Shown here: positions 1 to 11,135 of the stretch, piece after piece | How the letters are laid out: the number at the start of each line of letters is the position of its first letter | Numbering within the stretch: position 1 is the first letter of the stretch | Origin: Dastarcus helophoroides | Lineage: Eukaryota; Arthropoda; Insecta; Coleoptera; Bothrideridae | Direction of reading: 5' to 3' | Assembly (NCBI GenBank): GCA_028583605.1 | Contig: CM053327.1 | Coordinates: forward strand, 16,851,629-16,915,628 | DNA length: 64,000 nt | The notes under the pieces: generated by a model | Database searches by the model: none | Told to the model about the DNA's origin: nothing | Seen by the model: the letters and a program-made list of their open reading frames with translations, nothing else | Position numbers and translations under genes: made by a program

Positions 1-139
1 AAATATTTTTTTAAGGTTATGTTTGTTTACTCATCTGTTTAAAATACTAATCAAGTAAGAAACATACATAAACATGACAAAAAATGAGAGCAGTTCACTA
101 GATGGCAAAATTGTTTGTATACACGATAGAAATTACTAA

Positions 140-2785
140 CAAGGAAAGGTCGCGAAGTGTCCGGCGCCGATTTTTCTAATTTTTGGATATGTTTTAGAGG
201 ACCAAAATCTAAGAGACACGTATTTTTTTTTTATCGGCTGATAAACGGTTTTAAGGGTAGTTTTACCCCCTCAAAGTTGGGGCAAAAAATGCAGATTTTG
301 CTGTTTCTCACATACCAAAAATGATATTCGAGTCGTTTCTTTTTTCAAAAGTTTTGTTTTGACAACAAATAAAAGAAAAAAAAATTTCAAAATTTTTCCA
401 CCCCCCTCATGGGGGCAAACTACGCCATTTAGAAGTTTTTTAATCATAAAAATGGTAATTACGTCAGCAAAATTTTGAAAAAAATATATGTTATTTTATA
501 CACTAAAACTAATTTTGCCTGTTTTTGGATTTTGTCGAAAAAAAATTTTTTGGGGGTTAAACACCACTTACACGAATACGTATATGATAGGATATATTTT
601 TATGATTTTTGTTTTATTTTTTTTCTAAAGCGAAGTATTTCGACGAGAAACTAATAAAATAATTTTTTAAGAATTTTTCGGTGACCCATCCTCCCCACCC
701 TCCACCCTTCCCTTATAGGAGGCTGAGCTACCTACTTAAAAAACCGGACAATTCGAGATTATTATGATCCATCTACTATCTATATACACCGAAAAAAAGT
801 TTACCAAATTTTTTTACCCCCATCCCTCCTGATAGGAGTAAATTACCCCCTTATGAAATTTTTAATTAACAAGGAAATAGTCATTATGTCAGCTCAATTT
901 TGAAAAATAAATGTTATTTTATACATCAAAATTAATTTTACCTGTATTTGGGTTTGGGTGAAGGAAAATATTTTGGGGGTGAACACCCTTTAACGCAAAT
1001 ATTTATATATAATAGGAGATATATTTGTATAATTTTCGGTTCGTTATTTTTGAAACGAAGTATTTTAAAGAGGGTAGAAAAATATTATTTTTAAATTTGG
1101 GTTCTACCGTTCCCACCCTTCGTGTTGGCATACCAGTAGAATGAGCCAGTTAGTTATCTACTTGAAAAACTGGAAATTCGAGATCATTCCTCTCTCTAGA
1201 TACCACAAAACAGAGTTTAGAAAGGTTTTAAATTTTTGCATTTCCCATCCCAGGTGACTTATCCTTCTGATAGAAATAGGACGCGAGGTGTGGCTGGAAA
1301 ACTTCGGGAAAATTATTTTTATTGTTTCTTGTTGAAATATTTCGTTCCAGGAAAAAAAGAAACGAATATCTTTACCGCCATAATAATATACACTTAAATG
1401 TTTTGGTAAATTCCCATATTTCTCGTGTAGGTATATCTAATATACAAAACGTCTAAATTTTTATAAAGTTCAGACAACTGCCCGCAGTTTTTATATAGAT
1501 ATTTTATATACGTATTTGCTCTAAAGGGTGTTTACCCCCAAACATTTTTCTTCGACAAACCCCAAAAAAATTCAATAAAATAAGTTTTGGTATATAAAAT
1601 ATAGCGTTTTTCTTCTTTCAAAATTTTGCTGTTATAATGACAATTTTTTAAATACTTAAAAACCTCAGAAAGGAGTAGTTTACCCCCTTACGAAGGTGTA
1701 AAAGTTTAGAATTTTTTTCGGTGTATAAAAAGAGATCGTAATGATCTCGAATTTTCCGATTTTTAAGTAGATGACTCACCCTCTGGTAAGATAAGGTGGA
1801 GAGAGGGGAAGAGAGGTCACTTGAAAAGTTCAAAAAAATTAATTTTCTAATTCGTCGTTGAAATACTTCATTTCAGATAAAAAATGAATTAAAAATCATA
1901 GAAATACATCCTATTATATACGTGTTTGTCCTAAAGGGTGTTTACCCCTAAAATATTTTCCTTCACCAAAACCCAAATAAAAGTAAAATTAATTTTGATG
2001 TATAAAATAACATTTATTTTTCAAAATTTAGCTCTTATAATGACTATTTTCTTGTTAATTAAAAATTTCATAAGGGGGTAATTTACCCCTATCAGGAGGG
2101 GTGGGGTTAAAAAAATTTTGTAAACTTTTCTTTTGGTGTATATAGATAGGAGAGGGATCATAATAATCTCGAAATTTCCAGTTTTTTAAGTAGGTAGCTC
2201 ACCCTCCTATAAGGGAAGGGTGGAGGGTGGGGATGAGGGGTCACCGAAAAAATCTTAAAAAATTATTTTTTTAGTTTCTCGTCGAAATACTTCGCTTCAG
2301 AAAAAAAAGAAAACAAAAATCACAAAAATACATCCTACCATATACGTATTCGTATAAGTGGTGTTTACCCCCCAAAAAAATTTTTTTCGACCAAATCCAA
2401 AAACAGGTAAAATTAGTTTTGGTATATAAAATAACATATATTTTTTTAAAAATTTTGCTGACCTAATTACCATTTTTATGATTAAAAAACTTCTAAATGG
2501 GGTAGTTTGCCCCCATGAGGGGGGTGGAAAAATTTTGAAAAAATGTTTTTCTTTCATTTCTCGTCAAAGCAAAACTTTTGGAAAAAGAAACGACTCGAAT
2601 ATCATTTGTGGTATTCGAGAAACAGCAAAATTTGCATTTTTTGCCTCAACTTTGAGGCGGTAAAACTACCCTTAAAACCGTTTATCAGCCGATAAAAAAA
2701 AATATGTGTCTCTTAGATTTTGGTCCTTTAAAACATATCCAAAAATTAGCAAAATCGGCGCCGGACACTTCGCGACCTTTCCTTG
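140..2785. mobile_element. Giant-hairpin (foldback-like) DNA element with ~1.3-kb inverted arms
   Basis: The two ends are near-perfect inverted repeats: the left end begins CAAGGAAAGGTCGCGAAGTG and the right end is its reverse complement, finishing CGCGACCTTTCCTTG. The match is not limited to the ends. Blocks at ~370-640, ~660-900 and ~900-1020 all recur inverted at ~2300-2560, ~2040-2260 and ~1900-2040, so nearly the whole element folds on a centre near 1460. Flanking TAA (137-139 and 2786-2788) looks like a 3-bp target duplication, as made by PIF/Harbinger-type transposases; that assignment is inference. No transposase or other credible coding region lies inside; the short open frames are by-products of the repeats. 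It is probably a non-autonomous element lying in an intron or 5' flank of the RhoGEF. Confidence 0.85.
406..2530. repeat. ~420-bp subrepeats within each arm of the hairpin element
   Basis: Within the left arm a block with a GGGG-rich start, a 'gtaattacgtcag' type stretch, TTATTTTATAC and an ACACC motif occurs near 406, again near 825 and more weakly near 1250. The right arm carries the mirror set near 1690, 2070 and 2500. Each arm is therefore built of about three diverged head-to-tail units. Spacing was estimated by eye. Confidence 0.6.
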
Positions 2786-2788
2786 TAA

Positions 2789-4050
2789 GCCTAGAAGCAG
2801 CCTTGGCTATTTACCACTTTGTTAGTTGGCAATAATTGCTTTAAACATCTTTCAAATTTCCATCAAAATAAAAATCTTGATTGAACAAATTTTGTAAAGC
2901 CAGAATATTAGAAGAGAAAGATAAAAATTGAAACAGTTAAAACTTTCATTTTAGGAAAGAGAAAGAAGAAAAGACAGATTAGAATAAACTTAACATAATA
3001 ATAATAATAAAATCAAAATTGCGAGTTTAAACTCTAATTCGAAAGAAGTTTACTTCTGAAATTTCTAAATTAAGCTTGAAAATGAAAAATATGTTTTCGA
3101 GATAAAAAAAAAAAGTAAAATGCTTAAAAATGGAAAAAATCACAATTGTTAAACCAACATATCTGAATTCAAAATGTACAAAATTTCAACTTTTGATTCA
3201 AATTTTTCTGATCACAGTCGTAATTTCGAAATTATAATGTGGAAATTTCGAGAGAAAAAATGGAAACTATAATGTTGTGATTTCCACGACCGCTGACCGC
3301 TGAATTTTAACTACATTTGAGGTAGTTTACCGGTAGTAATCGGAGTAAAAAGTATCGCATTTAGCGAAACGTTACTACCTCTGCTAAACATCTAGCGTGA
3401 CTGCACGTTTTGCTAACTTTTCCTAACCTGCGGAATAAATCATTGAAATTCGCAGACTTTTTAGATTCCAATCTCCTTTCAGATTTTTCCCAAAATTTCA
3501 ACTCTAAACTAAAGTTAGAAATATTACAGTTCGAGTTAAACACTTACATGCTTAAATTTCGACATTTTTCTTAAAACAACTTTCGGGAAAAAATGTATTG
3601 CAATCAAAATTGTACGGTTTGTTTGACAAATTTACAGTTTTTTCTCAAAATTTTAAGTGACATCTTTAAGGTTTTCGAGTTATTTTTATTTCAGTTTTAA
3701 GTTTAAAGTTGGCATTTTAAGAACAAGAGAAAGTCTAGATTTCGAGTAAAGTCTGATAAAGTTTATGCTAAAAGTAGGTTAGTCATACAGTAGGCATTAA
3801 AACGCGAATTTAAAAAAAAATGCTGCTGAAATTCTTTCTACTATTATCCAAAGTCTTCATCTTAAAAATTTCTCGAAATCTTGATATATAATTTTTAGAA
3901 TTTCAAGTCAAAGGAAAAAAATTGAACATTATATTCCAATTTAAAGCCCAATATTGAAATTCAGGTCGAAATTTTGAAAGTAGGTAAAGTTGAAATGGTG
4001 CCGTGTGTTAGAAAATTTCCAATTTAAACTTCTAATTTTATACATGTTTA
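2789..4050. other. AT-rich non-coding DNA
   Basis: No gene seen. From about 3000 onward the sequence is a degenerate mixture of words such as AAATTTTGA and TTCGAAATTT in both orientations, like several other tracts in this window. A short ATA/TAA run lies near 2995-3010. Confidence 0.6.
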
Positions 4051-4054
4051 CTTT

Positions 4055-4145
4055 TTTGGTGGACTAGTCCTTGATTATATAGAATTATAATACAAATACA
4101 GATCTTTCTTGGTTTCAGGGAACAAGATTTTATTTCAATTTTTAC
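4055..4145. mobile_element. Short Penelope-like terminal-repeat fragment (family A)
   Basis: It contains a 'tggactagtccttgatta' stretch followed by 'tttcttggtttcaggga' and an ACAAG. The same word order marks the edges of the family-A Penelope repeats at 6.3, 22.9, 26.5 and 29.5 kb. It lacks the ribozyme-like core. A further trace ('gaactggtccttgatta') is at about 4960-4980. Confidence 0.45.
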
Positions 4146-4561
4146 ATGCTTACTATAAGAGTCATTTCTATTTTAATAAAATTGACTTTTCTCAAGAATT
4201 TGACTTTAATCTCAAAACTCATAGTTTTTTTTAGATTGTTTTGAGTTTAGAAGTCAAAATTATGTTTTTTCTGACATATTTTTATCTTGAAAGACATTGA
4301 TCTTAAAAATTTCAACTTTTTTCGCGAGACTTTGTAAATTCGAAATTTCGTCGCGTTACTCCTCGATTTTTATTTTTCTCAGAATTTTAACTGTCTTTCT
4401 AAATTTTTTTTTCTAAAATGTTGTCTTTAAAATTAAAATCTAGACTTTTTCCCGAAAATTTGTCGTTGGTCTCGATATTTCAATTTTTTCTTAGAAAATT
4501 TGAGTTTATAAATTAAAATTGGGCTTTCTTATTATTTTTTCTCTTAAATATTTTTTTGTAA

Positions 4562-4680
4562 AACTGTCGTTAAAAGTGACATTTTTAGTTCATCGATAAG
4601 TGAACTAAAAATTGATACGTGTCAAAAATACTTTTAACACTAGTGCGATAAAGTTTTTTCGCACTAGTGTTAAAAGTAAA
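4562..4680. repeat. Nested perfect hairpins (GTTAAAAGT small inverted-repeat family)
   Basis: 4630-4647 and 4660-4677 form an uninterrupted 18-bp stem around a 12-nt loop (arm core CTTTTAACACTAGTGCG). Immediately 5' is a second hairpin, ~4584-4613, with arms TTTTTAGTTCA and TGAACTAAAAA. An outer GTTAAAAGT / ACTTTTAAC pairing links them. The motif is shared with the inverted-repeat elements at 5714-5830 and 16215-16390, so this is probably a small MITE-like family. Confidence 0.6.
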
Positions 4681-4685
4681 TATAG

Positions 4686-4880
4686 CAGCGTTTCCCAAAC
4701 TTTTTTTGCCCTGACCCGGTTGTTTTCAATATTTCCCCTTCGCGATCCACCAAAAGATGTTTTAATTACATTTTAATGTAAAAGAACTAATCATGTGTGA
4801 GTATGAAGACAATTTTGCAACCTGGTATTTTATTTTTATGGCCCGGTGCCGGGTTGTGACCCACTATTTAGGAAACGCTG
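4686..4880. mobile_element. hAT-type MITE
   Basis: A 195-bp element with inverted ends CAGCGTTTCCCAAACT and AGGAAACGCTG. It is flanked by 8-bp near-identical duplications, AAATATAG (4678-4685) and ATATATAG (4881-4888; 7 of 8 match). The CAG..CTG ends and 8-bp duplications are the signature of hAT transposition. It is too short to encode anything. Confidence 0.85.
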
Positions 4881-5713
4881 ATATATAGCAATATGCAATA
4901 TTATTAAATAGAAAGCTGTACCGAAAAAATTAGAAAGATTTTCTTTTTTTGGTTGAACGAACTGGTCCTTGATTATTGTGTAATATGGTTTCCAAACATT
5001 AAAACATATTTAAATAGTTATAAATTATTTATTTATAATATTAATATTACCATTACAAGCTGAACGGTTACTTATTTTAGTTTTCCTGAGAAGTAATTGC
5101 AGAGATATTTATGCTAGTAATCCATGCAAAAACTAGGACAGATGTTGCTTTTAGTTCGACGCAACTTTTTACTACATATTTGGTCTGGAGCTTCATTCAA
5201 AAAAAATGTTGTACGCTTGTTTTAATACTTGCTTATATCCTAGTTGTTCTTGATTTGAAAACTAGCTTTTATCATAGAGAGATTCCAAAAATTAGAATTT
5301 CCTTCGACGTAAATCAAAAATATATTTTGAGTGAAGTTATCCGCTAGATTCTTTATTTCATACCATCATATTTTTGTCCCGATTTCTGGGGCAATAAGTC
5401 TCAGTTGATGTATTTGCTGTTTCTTCAATATCTGGTGGAATAATAAAATTGCTTTAATTTCCAATCTTTTCTTCAAAATTCATGTTTATTAGCCATAAAA
5501 TTTACAATATTTTAGGACAGGTTCAATTGTGGTTACTAATAAACATTAAACAACTTACAATTGTTTTACTTAGTTACACTCTATCCAGCACCTGACTTGA
5601 TTGTCAGATGTAATTGTCAATTATGTAATTCAACACGCAAACAATAAATCGAAAATTCAACCCTAGAGGCAGCATTTTCTTTTTTAATTTAACAGTTTTA
5701 CAAAAAATATTGC

Positions 5714-5830
5714 ATGATACACTTGTTAAAAGTGATTTTATTTTGTTCGTGGGGTTGCTCCACTCCATACGCTCGTTCCGCAATACTCCCCACTCACAAA
5801 ATAAAATGTCACTTTTAACACTTGTATCAT
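5714..5830. mobile_element. 117-bp inverted-repeat element (GTTAAAAGT family)
   Basis: The ends are inverted repeats: left ATGATACACTTGTTAAAAGT, right the diverged reverse complement ending CACTTGTATCAT. Pairing continues inward through TTTATTTTGT. The middle is unusually GC-rich for the region. No clear target duplication was identified. Confidence 0.65.
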
Positions 5831-5929
5831 AAATAACTATTATTTGAAATTTCCAGTTTTTGCTAAAAATATTTATTCTTCAGTATCATTTCCATTTTAA
5901 GTACAAAAGTCCCAGTTTGGATTTACCCA

Positions 5930-6200
5930 AGTGCATCATGTCATGAACGGATAACCACAATGTGCATTGTATCTAAATTAGTTCAGACTTGCATAAGTCT
6001 CACTGCTTCTCTTACACACGCTCGAGTATAAATGACAACCATGACTTGTGCAAGTGTACAGTATAGAAATTCAAACAATTTCATATTACTTGTACAAGTC
6101 AAAATACTTATCCAATATTATCATACACATGCTTAAGTACACTTGTACAAGTATACCTATCAAGTATACATGAGCGTGTCTAGCCGCCTTTAGTAAGGAT
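5930..6200 (-). mobile_element. Truncated copy of the TACACACGCTC MITE family
   Basis: This matches, in reverse orientation, most of the complete element at 29876-30253, including 'tgcatcatgtcat', 'tcactgcttct', repeated 'acttgtacaagt' and the end 'catgagcgtgt..gccgccttta'. The left terminal repeat is missing, so this copy is truncated. It is full of short palindromes (ACTTGTACAAGT and the like). It lies directly beside a Penelope terminal repeat, as does the other copy. Confidence 0.75.
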
Positions 6201-6269
6201 GTAACTTTGTGTCAACTTAAAAAAAGTATAAAAAAATATAAGAAATTTTGCCTACCAATATAGTTTTAG

Positions 6270-6440
6270 CATAAAATAAATCGTAAAACAAATCTTGTCC
6301 CCTGAAACCAAGAAAGATTAAAAATTACAACAAAGGTTGCTCTAACGCGTTTCGATAGCCAAGCTATCATCTTCAAAGAGATACTCTCCGATTTTTATTT
6401 CAATTTTTGAAGATAACCAAGGAACAGTCCGTTCCACCAA
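6270..6440 (-). mobile_element. Penelope-like element terminal repeat (family A)
   Basis: The segment begins with 'aatcttgtcccctgaaacc', passes through a ribozyme-like core at 6340-6380 and ends with 'gaacagtccgttccacc'. It recurs at 22.9, 26.5 and 29.5 kb. The 26.5-kb copy is joined to recognisable Penelope GIY-YIG coding sequence, which identifies the family. No coding sequence remains here. Confidence 0.75.
6340..6380 (-). ncRNA. Hammerhead-ribozyme-like motif, family A copy 1
   Basis: Read on the minus strand: stem I CUCU (pairs with the final AGAG), core UUGAAGA (canonical CUGANGA with its first C changed to U), one extra U, stem II GAUAGC-UUG-GCUAUC, GAAA, then CGCGUU before AGAG. AACGCGUU is self-complementary and could form stem III between two molecules. 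Hammerheads are known in Penelope-like terminal repeats. The C3 change probably disables this copy. Confidence 0.55.
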
Positions 6441-6459
6441 AATTTATTTTTTATGTTGA

Positions 6460-7190
6460 ATTTTAGTTCGAAATCTCGAGAAAATTTCCGAATTTCAGGA
6501 CAGAGAGTCCGTATTTTCAGAAAAGGTCCAAATTTTGAGGCAATGTTTCGAAAAACCAACTAAATTTTTGAAAAACAATTTTTCAAAATTTCGACTTTTG
6601 AATTATGGAATAGTCGAGTTTTTATCACAGTTCAAAGTTTAAACTCGTAATTTAAAAAAAATGTCTCAATTTCAAGAATAAACTGAATACATCGAGAAAA
6701 ACGGTTAAATTTCTAAAAAATGTCTAAATTTCTTTTAAAGTCAAAATTTTGGAAAAACTATAGTCAAGTTTCAGTTTAAAACAAAAAGTTAAAATATTGA
6801 ACAAAGCTAAATCTATCAACCTAGGAATAATTTATTGATAAATTCGGTGCTATACAAATAAGTTTCTCTGTTAATAAAGTGTCCATGGTTTATTTTATCG
6901 AACCGGTAACGCCAATCAGTCGTTATACACTGATATATTATTTTAAGAAGTACTACCAGATTTAACATTTATTTATATTACAGTAACTTATACTTACCAA
7001 CTTTTATTCTCATCTGTCAATCCTGATATTTTTCACTGCTTTGAACTTTTTACTTTAAACTTCTCAGATAAACTCAAAATCGTGTAATCTTTTCTAAAAT
7101 AGAACATTCTGCAAGCCCTTATTTACCATTGTACAAAACTGGTAAAATAAATTTTACAAAGTGAGTAAACTTGTTATAAAAGCGAGTTTT
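6460..7190. other. AT-rich intronic DNA with TTCGAAATTT-type words
   Basis: 6460-6830 is a degenerate tract of TTTCGA/AAATTTTGA words of the same kind as at 3.0-4.5 and 8.5-10.3 kb. The remainder is ordinary AT-rich sequence leading to a polypyrimidine tract and the acceptor at 7196-7197. No gene seen. Confidence 0.55.
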
Positions 7191-7197
7191 TTTTCAG

Positions 7198-7300
7198 ATT
7201 CGGTTCATTGATATGGAGATCAAGTAAGGAACGGAAAAAGTTGAACAAAGCAGCCCGAAGCGCGAAGTGCAACAGCGGCGACAGCGGCATCCAAATTGAG
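7198..7300 (+). CDS. RhoGEF gene, 5'-most visible coding exon (basic N-terminal region)
   Basis: A clean acceptor (TTTTTTTTCAG) and donor (GAG|GTAAAC) bound a 103-nt exon. Translation gives 34 residues starting FGSLIWRSSKERKKLNKAAR and ending SGDSGIQIE. It enters with one base finishing a codon begun upstream and leaves in phase 0, which matches the phase-0 start of the exon at 13473. Base composition is far more GC-rich than its surroundings, as expected of conserved coding sequence. The piece precedes the SH3 domain and contains no named domain; its many Lys/Arg residues and 'SGDSGIQ' stretch suggest a regulatory tail. The initiator exon must lie left of the window. I infer membership of the RhoGEF gene from strand, phase and order. 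Confidence 0.65.
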
Positions 7301-7711
7301 GTAAACACATTTTAGCTCGGTTTACTTAGCATCTACTTATCCGGCACTGTTTATACAATGCACAATTTATGGTTTCCTTGTTGTTAAACTGTACGAAAAC
7401 TAAACAAATACCTTAATATAACACGGATTAACTGCTTATTACCAGCAGAAGGGTAGGTAGGCAACTAATTAACATAAGTTTACCTATATTTTAATTACAG
7501 CACACTAATTTTTTTTCTCAAATTTTTACTAGACTGCGGCTAGATTAGCTTGGTAAGATATTTTTGTGACATCATTTTTTGCAGTATCCATTTGTTTCGT
7601 TTTTTCCGAAATTTGATTGATGTTTTCATTGTATATTCATGGGTTACACAAATAATTTCTGTCTAATATTTGATAAACATCATTTAGTGACAAAGATTTT
7701 TATTGATCCAG

Positions 7712-7798
7712 GATGTGGTGAAAGGCAAAGGATTAGCTGTTAACTCGTGCGCCTCTGACAACAATGCCTTGCGCTCTGGGGTCCTGTATGAATTTTAA
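7712..7798 (+). CDS. Candidate alternative terminal exon of the RhoGEF gene
   Basis: After an acceptor-like TATTGATCCAG, an open frame runs 28 codons (DVVKGKGLAVNSC...GVLYEF) to a TAA at 7796-7798. It starts in phase 0, exactly what the exon ending at 7300 requires, and its codons are much richer in G+C than the flanking intron. No good donor follows, so if real it would end a short isoform lacking the SH3, DH and PH domains. It could instead be a fragment of an unrecognised repeat. Confidence 0.3.
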   Translation, partial: DVVKGKGLAVNSCASDNNALRSGVLYEF

Positions 7799-10490
7799 TT
7801 TAACATTGTTCTTTGACGAATGGTTGGCCGTTATCTTTTTGTTTGTGCTAATCGCTAATGCGGAAAGAATACTTAAATGTTGTGTTTAGTGTAAAATATT
7901 TACCATTATAATGGCACAGGGACGAACCCAACCCCACCTCCCTTGATAACTCCTATTAAAATCAGAAATCATTGCATTGGTTTTTAGTTTGTTTGTCAAA
8001 TTCTTGTGACAACTTTAACTGGAATAATTTCTATAAAGCTGAACTAATATTTTTCTGACAAAATTGGGGAAGTAGGTCGATTTTTGTTTCAAATTGGCAG
8101 ATTTTAGAATAGTTTCCGCACTTTTCCCTATAGTGGATCGAAAACTAACACCTCAACGTTTTTTTTTCTTCAAATTAAATAGTATATCTTATGGCCCTTC
8201 GTTAAAAATACTTTTCAAGAGGATTCCAACGCACTTATTACGGTTACCAAATACAAAATTAAAATAAAACTTTCAACCATGAAGTAAGCTTTTATGCTAA
8301 TCGTTAAGCAGCTAATTGCACGTTGGCAAACGTTCTGTAAAATATCTTCAATTTCTAAAGTTGAAAATTCTAGGTTAAAGTCAGCATAAAATTTCTGGGA
8401 TCTCATAAGGGTCAGTGAAATTTCAAATGTCGATAGCTTTTTACTGGTTCTGTGTAGCTCTTCAAAAATTTAAAAGGATCATTATTTTACTATAATCTAC
8501 CAATATGCTGAATTCGATTAAATTCTAAACCGGTACCGACAGTACTGCTACTTAAGAAAGTTTCAAAACTTTTAAAAAACGCGTTTTTAATTTTTTTCTA
8601 ACAAATTTTGACATTTAGAAAAAGAATTTTGATTTTTTTTGTCACATATTCAATGTCTTCTCTTACATTCAAACCTGAAATTTTTATTATTTTCAACAGA
8701 AGAAAATTTAAATATTGGAAGAAAAAAGATTTTTGAATAAAAATCTAAATTTTGAGTTGTTCAAGAAAGTATACTAAATTTATTAGAAAAGAATTGTTAT
8801 TTTGATTACAGTCCAGAATTTTGATTTTTTCTAGAAATTTTGACATTTTGAAAACAAAATTTAGAGTGAAATTTTAAAGCCGAAAATTCCGCGCTGTTTG
8901 AACAAATATTTGATATGATCGCACCAATTTTGCTTTTCAGAATCGTCGTCGATAATATCAGTAGTTTGTTTGGCCATTGTTATGCTAACCATCACCATGG
9001 ATCACAGACTCCTACAAATATTTGGTTTGGAGCTTGTTAGTATAAGGATATAATCGCCGACGATACTGAAAAACGAAACCTGATCCGATCCTATCAATAT
9101 TTGTCCAAACATGCTAAAATTTTTAATATTTATTGTTGTAACATTGAAGAATTCCATACACAAAGGATTAAAAATATTAAATATGCAAATTTCCTATTAA
9201 AACTAGGTTTGAAATTTTTAAACCCGAAATTCAAGATTTTTTTTATTCTAAATTTTGTAACTAATGTCGTAATTTCTAAAAAAGATTAACTTATTAAAAA
9301 AAACTTTTTTAATCTTGACTTTTTTCGAATTTTGGACTTGCATTTCAAAATCATTGCCACGTTTTTTGTAAATTTAACCCTAAATCAAGTTTAAAAGCGA
9401 AACATTTTTTAAAAATTCGAATATTCGAGTTGTAGTCATTGGCGTAGCTAGGGGGGGGGGGGCTAGCTATGGGCACTGCCCACCCGTGCCCATCTTAGAA
9501 AGATGGACATAAGCATTATTTACACTTATATTTATTAAATGCCCACCTTATAGAGCTTCTTACCCACCCAAGAAATATCGTTGCGTTAACATGATTTATC
9601 AAAATTTTTAACCTTATCACAAAATTTCGACTGGATTTCTCGAAATGTTGAAATTAAACTGAAAATTTCAAACGTTTGCTCTGTATTTCATGTTAAAATT
9701 CCATTTTACTAATAATTTTAAAATTTTTGTCGAAATTCGGTCTTTCTCTTTAAAGTTTCCTATTTATCTTGTAAAGTTGAATGTTCGAGAAAATTTTTAT
9801 TATAAATTTTAAATTTTTTCTTTAGTTTCAATTGTTTTCTAAAACTTTTTAGTTTAAACTTGAAAGTTACACTTCTTTCTATGTCAACGTTAGAATGAGA
9901 ATTTCGAGTTATATTTTGAATCTTTTTATAAATTTAAGTTTTTTTTTAAACTTGAACTCGTTGAAAAAATTTTAAGTAAATTTTGGACTTAAATGTTGCT
10001 TTTCCCTAGCTACCTAGAGACGTAAAGGGGATTCCCAGACTTGCATTGCCTGGGGGACTTTACATTTCATTCGCCCCGAATAACCAATTAATTTAAACTT
10101 ACAGTCGAAATCTGGCGAAAAAAATTAAATAATAAAATACAGATATCGGCTGAAAAATACGAAATTTTAGGAGAAATTGAGAAAAATTATTTTCCAAGTT
10201 TCGAATTTAACTGGAATTTTTGAAAGTCGAAATTTTATGAAAAACCTTTAGAACTTTTAATTTAAAAATATTGTTTTTTAGAAGATCTAACTTTTTCTCG
10301 AAACATCGAAATATCTAATTTCAACTAAAAGCTCTAGACCGTGGACAAACTTTTGTTAAATCATAATTTCCCACTGAAAAAGGAAATTTTAATAAAGAGC
10401 TCGGGAATTTATTTAAAAAAATGTTCTTGAAATTCCAAGTCGAAATTTTGCGTTTAAAGGCGAATTTCGAGTTAAAAGTTGAAATGATAA
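7799..10490. other. Intronic AT-rich DNA
   Basis: No host exon recognised. 8540-8900 and 9300-10300 are degenerate tracts of AAATTTTGA / TTCGAAATTT words. A run of 12 G residues near 9451-9462 follows GGCGTAGCTAGG, a sequence often found at hAT-type ends. A partial match (CCTAGCTAC) is near 10005, but I could not pair the ends or find a target duplication. Confidence 0.5.
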
Positions 10491-10498
10491 AACTAAGA

Positions 10499-11135
10499 GT
10501 ATGACCATCGCAAAAGACCCCATCAGATGTAAACTTGTCATTGAAAATGATCCCATAAAGTAAGTTATTCAATTTAAGGACCTCGACCTTAATCTCTCGG
10601 GTGGACATGACCCTATAAACGACTTAAGAAGCCAAATCAAAAAAGCCGTCATATCACGCTGCCTACGAGAGACCATTTGGAACAATCAGTGCCCAGGTGC
10701 CCAGACAGCAAGATCAAAATATACAAAACATGTATAAGACCAATCATGGCATACGGAATAGAGGCACGAGAAGAAGGTCAACAAAACCAACAGCATGCTG
10801 AGAGTAGCGGAGATGGAAACTTTAAGAACTGTAGCGGGAAAGACCAGAAGAGGCAGAGTAAGAAACACAGATTAGAGAGCAGTAAGGTATACAGGATATC
10901 GTGCGATGGGGGTAGACAAAGAAGGAAACAATGGTACGCTCACGTAAACAGAATAAAAGAAGATCGATTACCACAAATCGCACTGGAAAGAAAACCAACA
11001 GGCACCCGTCCCGCCAGAAGACCACCTAAAAGATGGAAGGATAGTTGGCAGTCAACATCCCAAGAACTACAACAGAGGCATTACCAGAATTAACAGATCA
11101 CAAGATCTCTAAAAAGAAAAAGAAGAAGAAGACTT
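10499..11135 (+). pseudogene. Non-LTR retrotransposon (LINE), 3' fragment of the reverse-transcriptase ORF
   Basis: The conceptual protein is the C-terminal part of a LINE polymerase downstream of the catalytic palm. It includes 'LRSQIKKAVISRCLRETIWN', 'IYKTCIRPIMAYGIE', 'WYAHVNRIKEDRLPQIAL' and 'GTRPARRPPKRWKDSW', the usual order of the thumb and post-thumb segments in insect non-LTR elements. The frame is broken by a stop near 10565 and by shifts near 10690 and 10770-10900, so the copy is dead. It ends in an A-rich (AAG)n tail at 11111-11135, consistent with target-primed insertion in the + orientation. It is 5'-truncated and lies within the intron between 7300 and 13473. Clade (RTE or Jockey-like) is not settled. 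Confidence 0.8.

Noticed and set aside
1648..2663. Several 60-86-codon open frames in the first 2.7 kb
   Set aside because: They fall on the arms of the giant hairpin element, mirror one another on opposite strands and resemble no protein.
9430..10012. hAT element between GGCGTAGCTAGG with a G-run and CCTAGCTAC
   Set aside because: The right end does not complete the inverted repeat and no 8-bp duplication was found.
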